From contig CM037584.1 of NCBI GenBank assembly GCA_021018995.1, forward strand, positions 141,501,317-141,565,316: DNA of 64,000 bases, given 5' to 3'. Positions 32,703 through 44,018 of this stretch are shown here, piece after piece. This DNA comes from Chloranthus sessilifolius (taxonomy: Eukaryota > Streptophyta > Magnoliopsida > Chloranthales > Chloranthaceae). Every line of letters begins with the position of its first letter. Within the stretch, counting starts at the first letter, position 1. Under the pieces are notes generated by a model. The model saw only the letters and a program-made list of their open reading frames with translations, made no database searches and was not told the DNA's origin. Position numbers and translations under genes: made by a program.

Positions 32703-33107
32703 CTAATCAGCCAGATACAACGGCTCGATCACCCCAACAAATAGTTCATCTTCGTTTGACCTGGGGAGTGAAAATTCCTCCTGATTATTGATATAATTCA
32801 AAGGGTCAAACTCCTCTTCTTCCTCTTCTATCCAATGAATGTTAGGCCTGGGGCCTCCTGGGTGCGGTGGTAGAGGGGCTTGATTGATATTCTGATTCTG
32901 CCCTTGAGGAAGTGGCGGGGGAATGATTTTTCCCGCCTCTATCAGATCTTGAACCATGTGCTTTAACGGGAAGTACCGGTCCGTAGGGTGACCCGGTCCC
33001 TGGTGGAAATTGCAATGCATATTCGGATCATAGTTCCTCGATATGGGATGGGGTGGCGGGCGAGGTTGGAGTAAATTGACCAGGCCTTTCTGTAGCAATA
33101 CCGGCAA
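32703..33107 (-). pseudogene. Tat1 gag, zinc-finger-like segment
   Basis: HCNFHQGPGHPTDRYFPLKH is the Cys/His segment that follows the capsid in Tat gag; the second Cys expected at DRC reads Tyr. It is followed by an amphipathic DLIEAGKI helix and an acidic stretch (WIEEEEEEFDP). Confidence 0.72.
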
Positions 33108-33352
33108 TAAGACACTCAGGGATTACCCCAACGGTGTGAACACTCATTCAAAAAGTGCTTCATTTGCTCCTGGGTAAACGGGGCTCTTGGTCCGTTGCTT
33201 GGCCTTGGTAGTTGCTCGAAACGGGCCAGGGGTGGTTGTGTAACCTGGAGCTGTATCGGGGGGCATTGGTATTGGCCTGGGGGTAAATAATGTTATGTAC
33301 CTCTGTCCCTGGTTTTCTTTCAATTCTTGGTTCGCTTTTGAACGGTGGCTCG

Positions 33353-33854
33353 CTATACATTCCTTCCTAACCTGCCCTCTCTAATGGCGTCTTCGCAACG
33401 ATTGGCATTTCGGACCAGATCAGCAAAACTAGACTGCTGCTGATATACTAAAAAATTGGTAATGACTGAGAGGGCTCCCTTGGTCATCAATTCAATCTGC
33501 TCATCATCGGGAATCCGATGAGTTACCTGAGCGGCCAATGCCCTCCACCTTCCCAAGTAAGCACTAAATGTTTCATCATGTCTTTGCTTTAGACGGGCCA
33601 AATCTGACTTCCTTGGCTCTATGTCCATGTTATAGACATACTGCTCTTGAAATAATTGTGTCAGATCTTTCCAATTTTTTTATCATGGACGGTTCCAGGG
33701 ATGTGAACCATCTCAGTGCCGGACCCGTTAGACTTTTTTGGAACACTTTGATGAGGAGTCGTTTATCTCCGCCATACTGGCATATATCCCCACAGTAAGA
33801 TTTTAAATGGGCGATGGGGTTGCCAGTGCCATTATACTTATCGAATACTGGCAT
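33353..33854 (-). pseudogene. Tat1 gag capsid core
   Basis: Retrotransposon gag fold split by a frame break near 33629: the first half (33630-33854) has PIAHLKSYCGDICQYGGDKR and GPALRWFTSLEP, the second (33353-33628) has RLKQRHDETFSAYLGRWRAL. These are the diagnostic helices of plant Ty3/gypsy gag. Confidence 0.88.
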
Positions 33855-34157
33855 CTAAAATTTCTATGGCAGGGGGACATCGGAGAACAGACATAAGTCT
33901 GAAAAGTCTGTTGAATGCAGTTCTACTCCTCCCATCTTCATCAGTTGCTTCTGTATTCTGTCTATTTGTTCTTTCAACTGTTCTGGTTCTTTTGAGGCTG
34001 TAGTGGGGACTGCTTCCCCCTGATTTTGTTCGACCCTAGGTGTGATGATGGTGGGCTCGGGAGGATTGAAGTTGACAACTCCTCCACTATTGCGGATCTC
34101 ATCCTCCTTATACTGTTGGTCATGGTATTGGTGAGGGGCGAGTTATGCTATTTGGAC

Positions 34158-34541
34158 TTAGGGAGTGAGGGGGTGGATGACCTGGTGCAGCCATATAGTT
34201 TGTAGGGGATGAGAAGGGATAAATGGATGAGTTGTTTGTGGGTAAGTGATGTGCTGAGCTGGGTGCCCATTCTGAGGGTGAGGGAGGTGTGGTTGAGGTG
34301 GCGGGATGTTGTGGGTTTGAGGAATGGGATGGATTGGATTTCCTGTTGGAGGCAGGATGGGGGCGTAGGGGGTATAGGTGAATGAAGGGTATTGGTGGGG
34401 GGGTATGGGGTTAGCGAATGGGCCTTGATGAGTGTGGGTGGATGGGCCTTGGGTTTGAGGGATTTGGGTTTGATGGTTTCGGAAGGCTTGGATTGATGGG
34501 CCTTGGGCTTGGGTGTGAGGGTTAGTATGAATCTGGGTCAA
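34158..34541 (-). pseudogene. Tat1 gag extension, Pro/His/Gln-rich
   Basis: A low-complexity continuation of the N-terminal gag ORF, with no domain recognised. It is separated from 34933-35832 by the minisatellite at 34541-35100, in which the frame breaks. Confidence 0.6.
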
Positions 34542-34544
34542 TGG

Positions 34545-35100
34545 GCCTTGTTGGGTTTGGGCTAATGGGTTATGAGGGGGTTGGGTTTAGATCTGAGCCT
34601 GATGGGCTTGGGTCCATGGGCCTTGGGCTTGATAGGTTTGATGGGTTTGGGCTTGGGCCCATGGGTTTTGAGGGTTTTGGGCCTGGGCCTGATGGGCTTG
34701 GGTCCATGGGCCTTGAGGATTTTGGGCCTGAGCCTGAGTCTGATGGGCTTGGGCTTGGGTCCATGGGTTTTGAGGGTCTTAGGCCTGGGCCTGATGGGCT
34801 TGGGTCCATGGGCCTGGGTCTGACGGGCTTGGGCTCATGAGTTTTGAGGGTCTTGGGCCTGGGACTGATGGGTTTGGGTCCATGGGACTAAGTCTGACGG
34901 GCTTGGGCTCATGGGTTTTGAGGGTCTTGGGCCTAGGCCTGATGGACTTGGGCCCATGGGCCTTGAGGATTTTGGGCTTGGGCCCATGGGTTTTGAGGGT
35001 CTTGGGCCTGGGCCTGATGGGCTTGGGCTTGGGCCCATGGCTCTAGAGGTGTTTGGGCTTGGGCCCATGGATTTGCATGGGTTTGGGTCTGACATTGAGG
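34545..35100 (-). repeat. Coding-type minisatellite in Tat1 gag
   Basis: Imperfect units of about 45-60 bp built from GGGCTTGGGCCCATGG, GGTTTTGAGGGTCTTGGG and CCTGATGGG. In gag frame they encode repeats of the type WAQAQDPQNP. Nearly identical repeats keep long open frames on both strands. Confidence 0.85.
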
Positions 35101-35832
35101 TGGGGGATTTTGGGAGGTATGGATGATGGGCGGTTGGGCATGGTTAGGAGGGAATGGGGTATGGAGGTTTGGGAGATTTGGATGCGGGGTAGGAGATGTA
35201 GGGTTCCGAGAAGCAGCCCAGAAGGCGCACATCGTTCTCATGTCCTCCATTGAGGGCATGGATTCAGGTGTGAGATTGGGGGGTGATGGTTCACTTAAGG
35301 ATGGTGGGGGTTGGGAGAAATTGGGCATGACCCGGGCAAATGGGGGGGGTATGTTGGGATGTGGAGGGAATGGTATGTGAGATGAGGTGGAGGGGATGTG
35401 GGATGTAGGGGTCATGGATGATGAGGTGGATGGGGCGTGGGAAGTAGGCAAGGGATGGGGCTCCCTATGGGGTCTTTGGGAGTATGGGGGTGCGGTAAGG
35501 GTGTATGGATGGGAGATGGGGATGTATGGATCGGTTGGAAAATGGGGGGTTTCAGTAGGAGATGAAAAGGGGGTATGTTGGGAGAATGTGAGGGAGGGGG
35601 ATGGGGTGGATGTGAATACGGGTGCCCCAAAGGGACCTGTGATATCGAACCGGATTTGGGCGAAGGTGTCGGGGATCAGGTCTTCTCCTACATGGGAATG
35701 GGATGGGGATGATGGTGGGGATGTATCGGCTCTTGACATGATCTGCTGACGAGTGTTGTATCGATGTTGCGGATAAGGGCCTAATACCTTCCTTCTACGG
35801 GACAAGTTTGAGGTTGCCGTAGTGACGGTCAC
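34933..35832 (-). pseudogene. Tat1 gag N-terminal ORF
   Basis: A 299-codon frame starting at the first ATG after the leader (MTVTTATSNLSRRRKVLG). It has an Arg-rich N-terminus with YNTRQQIM, then a Pro/Ser/Thr/His-rich region and a conserved-looking helix ESMPSMEDMRTMCAFWAASR, ending in Gln/Ala/Pro repeats. Position and composition fit the extra N-terminal part of Tat/Ogre gag. It ends within the minisatellite. Confidence 0.72.
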
Positions 35833-37241
35833 TCCAAAATTTTTTTGTGTTCGTTTTCTTTTCTTTTTTGTGTTTGTTTTGTTTGTTTTTGCTTGGTGTT
35901 TTTTTTTTTCTTTTTGGAAAATGATGATTTTTTTTGTTTTTGAAGAGAGATTTTTTGGTTTGAAGATGATTTATTTTTTATATGGAGATTAACTCCCCTT
36001 TGCTTAGATGGATAATGACCTAGTGCCTAGGGTCAACTCCCGTCTCGGGCAATATATGTACCTTTAGTAGGTCCCACGGCGGGATCTGACACACTTCGAA
36101 AGAGGCGAAAGGGAACCCTTTCGTTCTATTGAAGGCGCGGGAATCCACGTAAACGACTCGATCCCTCGGAGCAAATCAATGAGAAGTCGCCTTCTTTTGA
36201 TTGGGCGGGGGCATGTTGGGTGTTAGAGGATGTAGGAGGCTACTGCGGGCACTAATACCGCTAATCGGGGACTTGGGGTGATGGATTGGGCCTCAGGTCG
36301 GGTTGTGGCCCAAGATATATCTGGCGATATATATTATGCACCACCAAAAAAAAACAGATTTTGGCGGGCGATATATTATATCGCGGCTATTCTGAGGATT
36401 TTGGTGGGCGATATAATATATACGTAAAAACACTTCACTTAGTTTGACAAAGGAGCAATAAGCTTAATGTGGGTCTTTGAACTGGTTTCTTGGGAGAAAT
36501 GCTCCCGGGGACTGCTGTGTATGTTATCGGGTCCCTCCTTTCCGTTTCCTTGAGATACACGACTGAATTTTGGGTTGTCTATGCTCTCACCAATGCGGGT
36601 TTTACGGCTTGATCGGAATTGGCAACCCAACCGATATACCTCCGTATGGCCTTCTCGAATCTTGGAAGAGATGGTTCTTTTCAGGATCATCACCACTAGG
36701 GCTGCTGCCTTACTGGGAAACGGGTAAATTGTATCTGTGCCTAAACCCCCCGAAAACTACCCAAAAATGCAAAAATAAATTCAGTTATGTCCCCACACTG
36801 TTGGTTCACTTTTAATTACAGATTTTTAAAGGGGAGTGAAATTAAGTCCAAAAATCGGGCCGGGGATGACAAGCCCGTGCCGCCTCAACGGGCCGGCGTT
36901 CAAAGGTGAGATATGATGACAGTAATAAAGTGCGCAAGTAGGCCCACCAAATGGCTAAGGCTCGTAAATGACTGAAATTTACATGACGTGAAAAGTACAT
37001 GCGAGCGAGCCCACCAAACGGCTAAAGCGGCTTAATTGACAAGAATCGGAAAAACAGAAATTTAAAGGCGCACATAGGCCCGCCAATCGGCTAAGGCACT
37101 TAAAGGAATGAATCGTAGGGGTGAGTATGTTAGTAAAAACAACAAAAAATATAAAATAAAATAGTAGAAAACAAGAAGAAAACAACAATGGTTAGTAAAA
37201 AAAAAAATAAGGCCAACAAGAGGGGAAGCGCTAGGGTGATA
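35833..37241 (-). other. Tat1 5' leader
   Basis: About 1.4 kb between PBS and gag ATG with no gene. It contains T-rich runs, three dyads of the GCGATATA type (36322-36424) and a conserved-looking GC-rich stretch near 36860-37100 with repeated CCCACCAAACGGCTAAGG units. Confidence 0.6.
36322..36424. repeat. Three palindromes in Tat1 leader
   Basis: Dyads at about 36322-36343, 36368-36384 (perfect arms GCGATATA/TATATCGC) and 36406-36424. The arms differ from those in the LTR, yet the TATAT centre and the GGGCG edge are shared. Confidence 0.82.
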
Positions 37242-37259
37242 TCCTCAGCAGAGTCGCCA
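37242..37259 (-). other. Tat1 primer-binding site
   Basis: On the minus strand TGGCGACTCTGCTGAGGA, two bases inside the 5' LTR. It resembles the tRNA-Arg-type PBS (TGGCGACTCCGCTGGGGA) used by Tat/Ogre elements. Confidence 0.82.
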
Positions 37260-37261
37260 TC

Positions 37262-38827
37262 AGTGCGACCATGGATCCTCTCGATCCCGTCGCGGCGATG
37301 CGCTCGCTTTTAATAAAATGTAGAGTCGCCACCCGGAGCTTTTGGTGACCCGGGAAACCTTCAAATTAATATTTTGAGCACCGAAGTGCTAAATATGACT
37401 CTGATTTACCGGTCTTTGCCAAAGGCTCTAGGGTAGGGGCTTCGGTTATCGATCGAGAAGGGTTTAGGCACTCGATCAACCCGCACGTAGCGGTCTCTAT
37501 CTATGGCCAAAAAGAAGAATAAAAGGGCAGAGTTTCCCCTTGCCCGAAGGTGATATGGTCCTATCAAGCTTTGAGCCAAACCGAAATTTCGGTGGCGTAA
37601 CGACTTGAATCCTTGGACGGAGGAAGCACCAAGAAGGTAGAGGAAGAGAGGGGTGAGCCGGAGCTCACGGGCCCTTGTTGCACCGTAGACGACCGTTGCT
37701 TTAGCGTGCTTTTGATGGCTCAAATGGTATTGAAATGGACTCTAATGCAAAGATTTGATAGATAGGGAGGGTAGAGTGAAGCTAGGGAATAAATTTTGTC
37801 TAAACGAAGGTGATCTAATAGTTGAAATGGAGTGGAATAGGTGATCTAAGCTTGCTAGAATTCTGGAAAATAAATGGCATTTTCTCTCACTAGGACTCTC
37901 TCTCTCTCTTAAGCTCTCTAATCAACCAAATTTTCAACCCTTTGGGAAGAGGGGGACCTCTCTATTTATAGAGAGGGGGGGGGGGGTTAAGGGATTACTT
38001 AAGAGCTAATTGGTTTAGCAATTAGGTAATCTCCCATCTAAGGTTTTCTAGGTTTTCAAGGTCCTAGGGTTTTGGGGAATTGATTTTAATGACGGATGAT
38101 GGGGTGAGACCATGAGTGACTTAAGGGTTGCCCATAAGCTCAAAGGGGGCACAACCAACCTCAAGCCACCCACCCCAATAAAGGGGATGGTCAAAGGGTC
38201 AAACTAGATGGCTATCAGAAGTTTGGGCGTATATATTATATATGCCCAGTTTAGGATCAGTAAATTTCACCAAGAACGGGGAGCTTTGGGAAGATGAAAC
38301 CCGTGGTGGGTCCCACCTATATGGGGCGTATATATTATATACGCCCGACCAAATTTCTCCTAAAAAAGGCAGGCGTATATAATATACACGCCTGACTAAT
38401 CTGGGGCCAAATTGGCTGGGCGTATGTAATATACACGTATGAGTAAAAGTTTTATGATTTTATGTGAAACTTCAATCGGCCATAACATTTGAACCGTAGC
38501 TCCAAATTGGGTGATCTTTAGCTTGTTGGAAAGCTAGAGAAGACTTCTTTCCAATGGTATATGGCTCATCCTTGGTAATGGTCTGTGTGAAATTCTGTAG
38601 CTCTCCTCCCATCAACTGCTCGGGAGGGTTCAAGTTAGGTATGGGAAGGAAATCTAGGGTTTAGGGGTGATCTCTAAGGGTTTGGGGAATGGTTCTAATA
38701 GGTTTAGGGTGATTCCTAGAGGTCTGGATAGATTTCCAAGGGTTCAAGGGTGCCATCGGAAGCACAGGGGTACATCTTTCCCGAAGTACAGATTGATCGG
38801 GCCTTAGGCCGAATTTGGGTGTCTATA
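37262..38827 (-). repeat. Tat1 5' LTR
   Basis: 1566 bp, aligned throughout with 14440-16032. Terminal bases have decayed (TATAGACACCC at the start on the minus strand). It has a TATA box at 37963-37970 and palindromes at 38225-38247, 38324-38346, 38371-38393 and 38418-38440, the last three again 47 bp apart. It is slightly shorter than the 3' LTR because of a short length difference just before the first palindrome. Confidence 0.92.
38225..38440. repeat. Palindrome array in Tat1 5' LTR
   Basis: Starts at 38225, 38324, 38371 and 38418. The first pairs with 15431-15449 in the other LTR but has changed arms (GGGCGTATATA/TATATATGCCC against GTGTATATA/TATATACAC). Confidence 0.92.
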
Positions 38828-38832
38828 ATAGG

Positions 38833-39391
38833 TTTGGGGGAAGAGGCCACCAGGATGAGACTCTTTCCTTTTTCATTAAAGGACAGAGCCAGGACCTGGT
38901 TGTCCTTGCTTCCACCCAACAACATTCAGTCCTGGAGTGATCTCCAATGTCAATTTCTGGCCAAATTCTTCTCTATGTCAAAGACCAGCCAGTTGTGGAA
39001 GGGTATCATCTCTTTTACCCAAGATCCAACTGAAGATTATCATCAATCCCGGGAGAGATTTAAGGAACTCCTCAAGAAATGCCCCCACTATCAAATCCTT
39101 GAATGGCAATTGGTTCAAAGCTTTTATCAGGGAATTGATGCTAAAAGTAGAGATATGATAGATGCTTCCTGTGGTGACACCTATCTCCATAAAACTACTG
39201 AGGAGGCATGGGAGCTCCTTGATATTATTAGTGAGAACTCTATGCAAAGGAAAACCTTAGCAAGAGATCTAGAGCCTCCTAAATTGATGAAAGAAAACAC
39301 CTCAAGGGGAAAGATATATGAAGTGAGTGTGCCAAGTGAGTTGGAAAGGAAAGTGGACAACTTAACCCTAAAATTTGATAGGCTAATGTGA
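38833..39391 (+). pseudogene. Athila gag, capsid core (resumes after insertion)
   Basis: The frame picks up exactly at the downstream ATAGG duplication. It has RMRLFPFSLKDRARTWLSLL, WSDLQCQFLAKFF, ESREERFKELLKKCPH-like helices and EEAWELLDIISENS, the canonical gag fold of Athila. It ends at TGA 39389-39391. Downstream, a CAIC...HS remnant of the zinc knuckle follows in broken frames. Confidence 0.88.
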
Positions 39392-40346
39392 GCAATGTAG
39401 TCACCTGTGGCTACTAGGGTGGAGGAGGCATGTGCCATATGCTAGTCCCCTGCTCATTCCATTGAAGAATACCCCTCTGCTGACCGGTTTCCTAATTTTA
39501 TATGAGCATATGGTGTATAGCCATCTTATGGGTGAGCCTCATTGGTATCAATGGAGAAACCACCCCAATCTGAGGTGGAGACAAGATGCATACCCTAGCC
39601 AGCAGCGGTAGCAGCCCTATCAGCCCATGCCCTATATAAATGCTCAGCCTTATCGAGAAGGTTATGTCCCAAGGCCTCATTATCAGCAATCCATGGCCCA
39701 ACCTGTAGCTCCTCCTGTGCAGCAATCTGCACCCCCTTCAACTGTGAGAGCACCATCGTTCGAGGAACAAGTTCTATTTTCACTGCAGAGCTTGAACACC
39801 TTAACCCAAATTGTGCGCTCTCATAACCAGAGCATAAAAAAGATAGAGGACCAACTTGGTCAGTTGTCTGATGCCCTAACTAGGAGAGAGGGAGGAAGGT
39901 TGCCTAGCCAACCATAGGACAATCCACGAAGGCAGTTTGTAGTGGGTGAAGTTTCCTCCACCTATGAGGATGCCAAATCTGTTACAACTTTGAGAAGTGG
40001 TAAGCTAGTGGACAACCAAGTAGGCTGTGAGCCTATGAGGAACTTGGAAGAAGAAAATGAAGTGATTTCTGCAAGAACACAACAGAGGCCACCAAGGGTG
40101 GACTTGAAGGAAAAATCAGCTATGAATAAAGAGGATAATGAGGATCCTCAAGAAAAGAAAAAAATTAAAAAGAAAGAGACCCTATTGGCTAAGGTTACAA
40201 GTGAGGGAGCAATCCCACATTTGCCATTTCCTAAGGCACTACAAGCACCCTCTCCTTTTGATAAAGGGCAAGAAAATATTGAGGAAATGATGGAAATTTT
40301 CAAGAAAGTAAAGATCAATTTATCCTTACTTGATGCCATTAAATAA
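39392..40346 (+). pseudogene. Athila gag C-terminal / gag-pol linker
   Basis: Two open pieces: 39627-39917 (Pro/Gln-rich, then SLQSLNTLTQIVRSHNQSIKKIE..LGQL, a helix found at the end of Athila gag) and 39942-40346 (TLRSGKLVDN, then Lys/Glu-rich and FPKALQAPSPFDKGQENIEE). Stops at 39915-39917 and 40344-40346; the latter replaces a Gln that the family usually has before VPAYAKFLKDL. Confidence 0.75.
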
Positions 40347-41210
40347 GTCCCAGCCTATGCCAAGTTTTTAAAAGACCTGTGCACCCATAAAAGACAGTCT
40401 AGGATACACCTATCCAAGAAGGTCTTTTCAGCAGAAAAAGTTAAGCATGTCCTGTCCATTGCAACTCCCCCCAAACTTCAAGACCCCGGCCTCCCCACCA
40501 TCCCCTGCATCATTGGGGATCATACCATTGACAAAGCCTTATTAAATCTGGGAGCCAGTGTAAATTTGCTTCCATATTCAGTATATGAGAAGTTAGGCTT
40601 AGGCAAATTAAAGCCCACACATGTGGTCCTCCAGTTGGCTGACAGATCTGAAAGGAAACTTGTGGGGATAATCGAGGATGTTTTGGTTGGAGTTAACAAA
40701 TTCTTTTATCCTGCTGACTTTTTGGTACTGGATATGGAACCAGGTAGGAGTGCCACTTCCATACCTATGATTTTAGGCAGACCCTTCTTGGCCACAACTA
40801 ATGCTTGTATTCAATGCAGGTCTGGAATCATGGAAGTGTCATTTGGAAATATGAAGGTCAAATTGAATGTGTACAACGTAGCAAATCAACCTCATCCTGA
40901 TGAGGACTATTTTTCTCTTGATGTTATAGATGTGGTTGTTCAGGAAAATGTGAATATGCTGCTACATGGTAAGGAATGGTGTAATGAACTAGCCGAAGTG
41001 TGGAAGAAAACAGAGGTAGAGCAAGGTCCCACCTCTAAGATCGAGCATGTGAAACTTGTCTCTTCTGAAGCTCCACCAGCACAGCACCATCCATGGAGGC
41101 CTACTTTGTCACCTCTTCCACCCCCCTCTAATGTACCCCTATTGCCCTCCCTCACCAGTCTCCCAGAGGTGGAGTTAAAGCAACTCCTAAAATCCTTGAA
41201 ATATACCTTT
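40347..41210 (+). pseudogene. Athila aspartic protease
   Basis: Retropepsin that should cleave gag-pol. The fold is clear: LPTIPCIIGDHTIDKALL, the active-site loop, SVYEKLGLGKLKPTHVVLQLADR and MILGRPFLATTNA. The loop reads LLNLGASVNLLP where the family has D at the Asn position, so the catalytic Asp is lost. The longest frame starts at 40566, but protease sequence begins earlier. Confidence 0.85.
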
Positions 41211-42185
41211 TTAGGAGACAACACTAAATTGCCTGTGATAATCTCTTCTTCCCTCACCCTCGAGCAGGAAATAGAACTAATTTGTATACTAAAAAGGCAT
41301 AAGAAGGCAATAGGATGGACCATTGCAGACCTTGGGGGAATTAATCCTGCTGTGTGCATGCATAAAATTCATCTCGAGGAAGGAGCCAAACCTTCCAGAG
41401 AGATGCAGAGAAAACTCAACCCACACATGCAGGAGGTTGTGATGAAGGAGGTAGTCAAACTCCTAGATGCTGGGATAATTTATCCCATCTCGGATTCACA
41501 ATGGGTAGCACCTACCCAGGTAGTACCCAAGAAATCTGACATTACAGTTGTTGAAGCAGAGTCAGGAGAGTTGATCCCAACCAGACAGACCATTGGTTGG
41601 AGGGTATGCATAGATTATCGAAAACTCAATGAAAAGACCAGCAAGGATCACTTTCCATTGCCCTTCATAGACTAAAGCTTGGACAAGCTGGAAGGCAAGG
41701 CCTACTACTATTTTCTTGATGGATATTCAGGGTACAAGCAGATCCCTGTATACCCCCAGGACCAAGGAAAAACCACATTCACTTGTCCATTTGGAACCTT
41801 TGCATACAGAAGGATGCCATTTGAGTTGTGCAATGCACCTGCCATCTTCTTTAACATGATTGATAAGTTTTTGGAGATCTTTATGGATGATTTTAGCCAA
41901 TGCCTACACCACCTCAGCTCCGTACTGCAAAGGTGTGAGGAGACCAACCTAGTTCTGAGTTGGGAGAAAAGTCACTTTATGGTGATTCAAGGCACTGTTC
42001 TAGGACATGTTGTCTCTCAGAAAGGAATCGAGGTTGATCAAGCCAAGATCGATTTAATTGTTCACTTGCTCCCTCTGAAAACTGTCAAACAAGTTAGGTC
42101 ATTTCTGGGTCATGCTGGGTTCTACAGGAGGTTCATCAAGGACTTCAGCAAAATCTCTAAACCCCTCTGTCACCTGTTGTGTTAG
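41211..42185 (+). pseudogene. Athila reverse transcriptase
   Basis: Motifs in order: LLDAGIIYPISDSQWVAPTQVVPKK, WRVCIDYRKLNEKTSKDHFPLPF, FLDGYSGYKQIPV, the FMDD catalytic motif (IFMDDFS), LGHVVSQKGIEVD and VRSFLGHAGFYRRFI. TAA at 41673-41675 and TAG at 42183-42185 break it. Two in-frame losses flank the active site: about ten residues between APAIF and FNMIDKFLEIF, and several after MDDFS before QCLHHL. Confidence 0.9.
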
Positions 42186-42650
42186 GATGTGTCTTTTGAC
42201 TTTAATGATGAATGCCGAGCTGCTTTTGAACTGTTAAAAACATGTTTGACCACAACTCCCATCTTGCAATCCCCTGATTTTTCTCTGCCATTTGAATTGA
42301 CGTGTGATGCATCAGACTTTGCCATCGGGGCAGTGTTGGGTCAAAGAAAAGATAAGGCACCTTTTGTGGTAGCATATGCCAGTAAATGAATGGTTGATGC
42401 CCAATTGAATTACACTACAACTGAGAAAGAGCTATTAGCTATTGTCTTTGCCTTAGAAAAATTCAAATCTTATGTGCTGGGATAAAAAATTATTGTGTTC
42501 ACTGACCACTCAGCTTTGAAATACCTCTTGTCCAAAAAGGAAGCTAAAGCACGACTAATCAGATGGATTCTTTTCTTACAGAAATTCAATTTAGAGATTA
42601 AGGACAAGAAGGGAGTTGAGAACGTGGTGGCTGACCATCTGTCAAGGATC
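42186..42650 (+). pseudogene. Athila RNase H
   Basis: Degrades RNA in the RNA-DNA hybrid. TCDASDFAIGAVLGQ, TTEKELLAIVFALEKF and [12 protein letters not shown] carry the D, E and D residues. Stops at 42387-42389 and 42483-42485. It ends at the connection VADHLSRIP. Confidence 0.88.
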
Positions 42651-44018
42651 CCAACAAATGACATGGAAAGCTTGCCCATCAATGACTCCTTCCTAGATGA
42701 GCAGCTTCTGACTGTCCAGAAAAGTATGCCCTGGTTTGCCAATATTGTCAATTACCTTGCTGTGGGTAGGATCCCTCCACATTGGAGCAAGGATGACAAA
42801 AATCTATTCTTTGCACAGATTCGACATTACATGTGGGAGGATCCTTACCTTTTTAAGCATTGTGCAGACCAAGTGATCAGACGTTGTGTACCTGAAACTA
42901 AGTTTCACAACATCCTAACCATGTGTCATGAACAGGCTTGCGAGGGCCACTTCAGTGGTAACAAGATTGCTGCCAAGGTCCTTCAAAGTGGTTTCTACTG
43001 GCCTACCCTATTCAAGGATGCCCGACAGCACTGTAAAGCTTGCCATTGATGCCAGCAAATGGGCATCATTACAAGGAGAAACTCTATGCCTTTGCAACCT
43101 ATACTTGTTGTTGAACTATTTGATATTTGGGGAATCGACTTCATGGGACCTTTCCCCCCTTCTGCTGGTTACAATTTCATCCTTGTCGCTGTGGATTACG
43201 TATCCAAATGGGTAGAAGCTATAACTACAAGGATAAATGATCACAAAGTTGTCATTCAATTCCTTAAAGACAACATCTTCTCAAGATTTGGCTTTCCTAA
43301 AGCTATTATTAGTGATGGGGGAAGCCACTTCTATAATAAACCTTTTGACAAACTGATGGAAAGATACTCTATTACCCACAGAGTAGCCACTCCCTACCAC
43401 CCACAAACCAGTGGACTGGTAGAGATTTCCAACAGGGAAATAAAAAATATTCTTGAGAAGACTGTGAGAATCGACATAAGAGATTGGTCCAGCAAGTTGA
43501 TTGATGCCTTATGAGTTGATAGAACAACCTATAAAACCCCTATAGGCATGTCCCCATTCAGACTAGTATATGGCAAGGCATATCACTTGCCTGTTGAATT
43601 GCAACACAAAGCATATTGGGCCATTAAAGCAGTAAACTTTGGCTTACAGTCTGCTGGTATTCACAGGAAACTCCAGTTATCCGAGCTGGATGAACTGCGA
43701 CTAAAAGCTTATGTAAATGCCCGGAGTTATAAGGAAAGGACCAAAGCCTTCCATGACAGACATTTGCTCTGCAAAGAGTTCAAGCCCAATGAGAAGGTAT
43801 GGCTGTTCAATTCTAGAATGAAATTCTTTCTAGGTAGGCTACAGATCAGATGGGATGGACCTTTCACAGTGGTACATGTTTCCCCATCTGTAGCCGTCGA
43901 AGTCATGCATCCTACAGATGGCATAACCCTTAAGGTCAATGGTCAGAGGCTGAAACTTTGCGTTGACAACATTTGTGAGCCTGAAGAGACCATTGATCTT
44001 CAGGACCCCCCAGGTTAA
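42651..44018 (+). pseudogene. Athila integrase
   Basis: HHCC finger: [18 protein letters not shown] ... CKACH, with TGA 43047-43049 between the last two finger residues. Catalytic core: Asp in WGIDFMGPF, Asp in IISDGGSHF, Glu in [13 protein letters not shown], all present. TGA at 43512-43514 follows SKLIDAL. The C-terminal domain (43548-44018) has SPFRLVYGKAYHLPVELQHKAYWA and WDGPFTVVHV. Ends in the usual place for Athila pol. Confidence 0.9.

Larger units (their letters stand above)
14440..38827 (-). mobile_element. Tat/Ogre-like Ty3/gypsy retrotransposon (Tat1)
   Basis: A 24.4-kb element on the minus strand inserted in Athila gag, with ATAGG duplicated at 14435-14439 and 38828-38832. Its 5' LTR is 37262-38827 and its 3' LTR 14440-16032. 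Minus-strand order: tRNA-Arg-type PBS, gag with low-complexity extension, protease, G-patch, RT, two RNase H domains, integrase. A roughly 10-kb tail follows, holding an antisense plant-mobile-domain gene, tandem repeats and a solo LTR. The second RNase H, G-patch and antisense ORF are hallmarks of the Tat/Ogre lineage. LTRs differ at roughly 2-3% by eye over 150 bp. Confidence 0.92.

Noticed and set aside
35387..35749. Plus-strand ORF (Gly/Trp/Val-rich)
   Set aside because: Antisense shadow of the Pro/Ser-rich gag ORF at 34933-35832.
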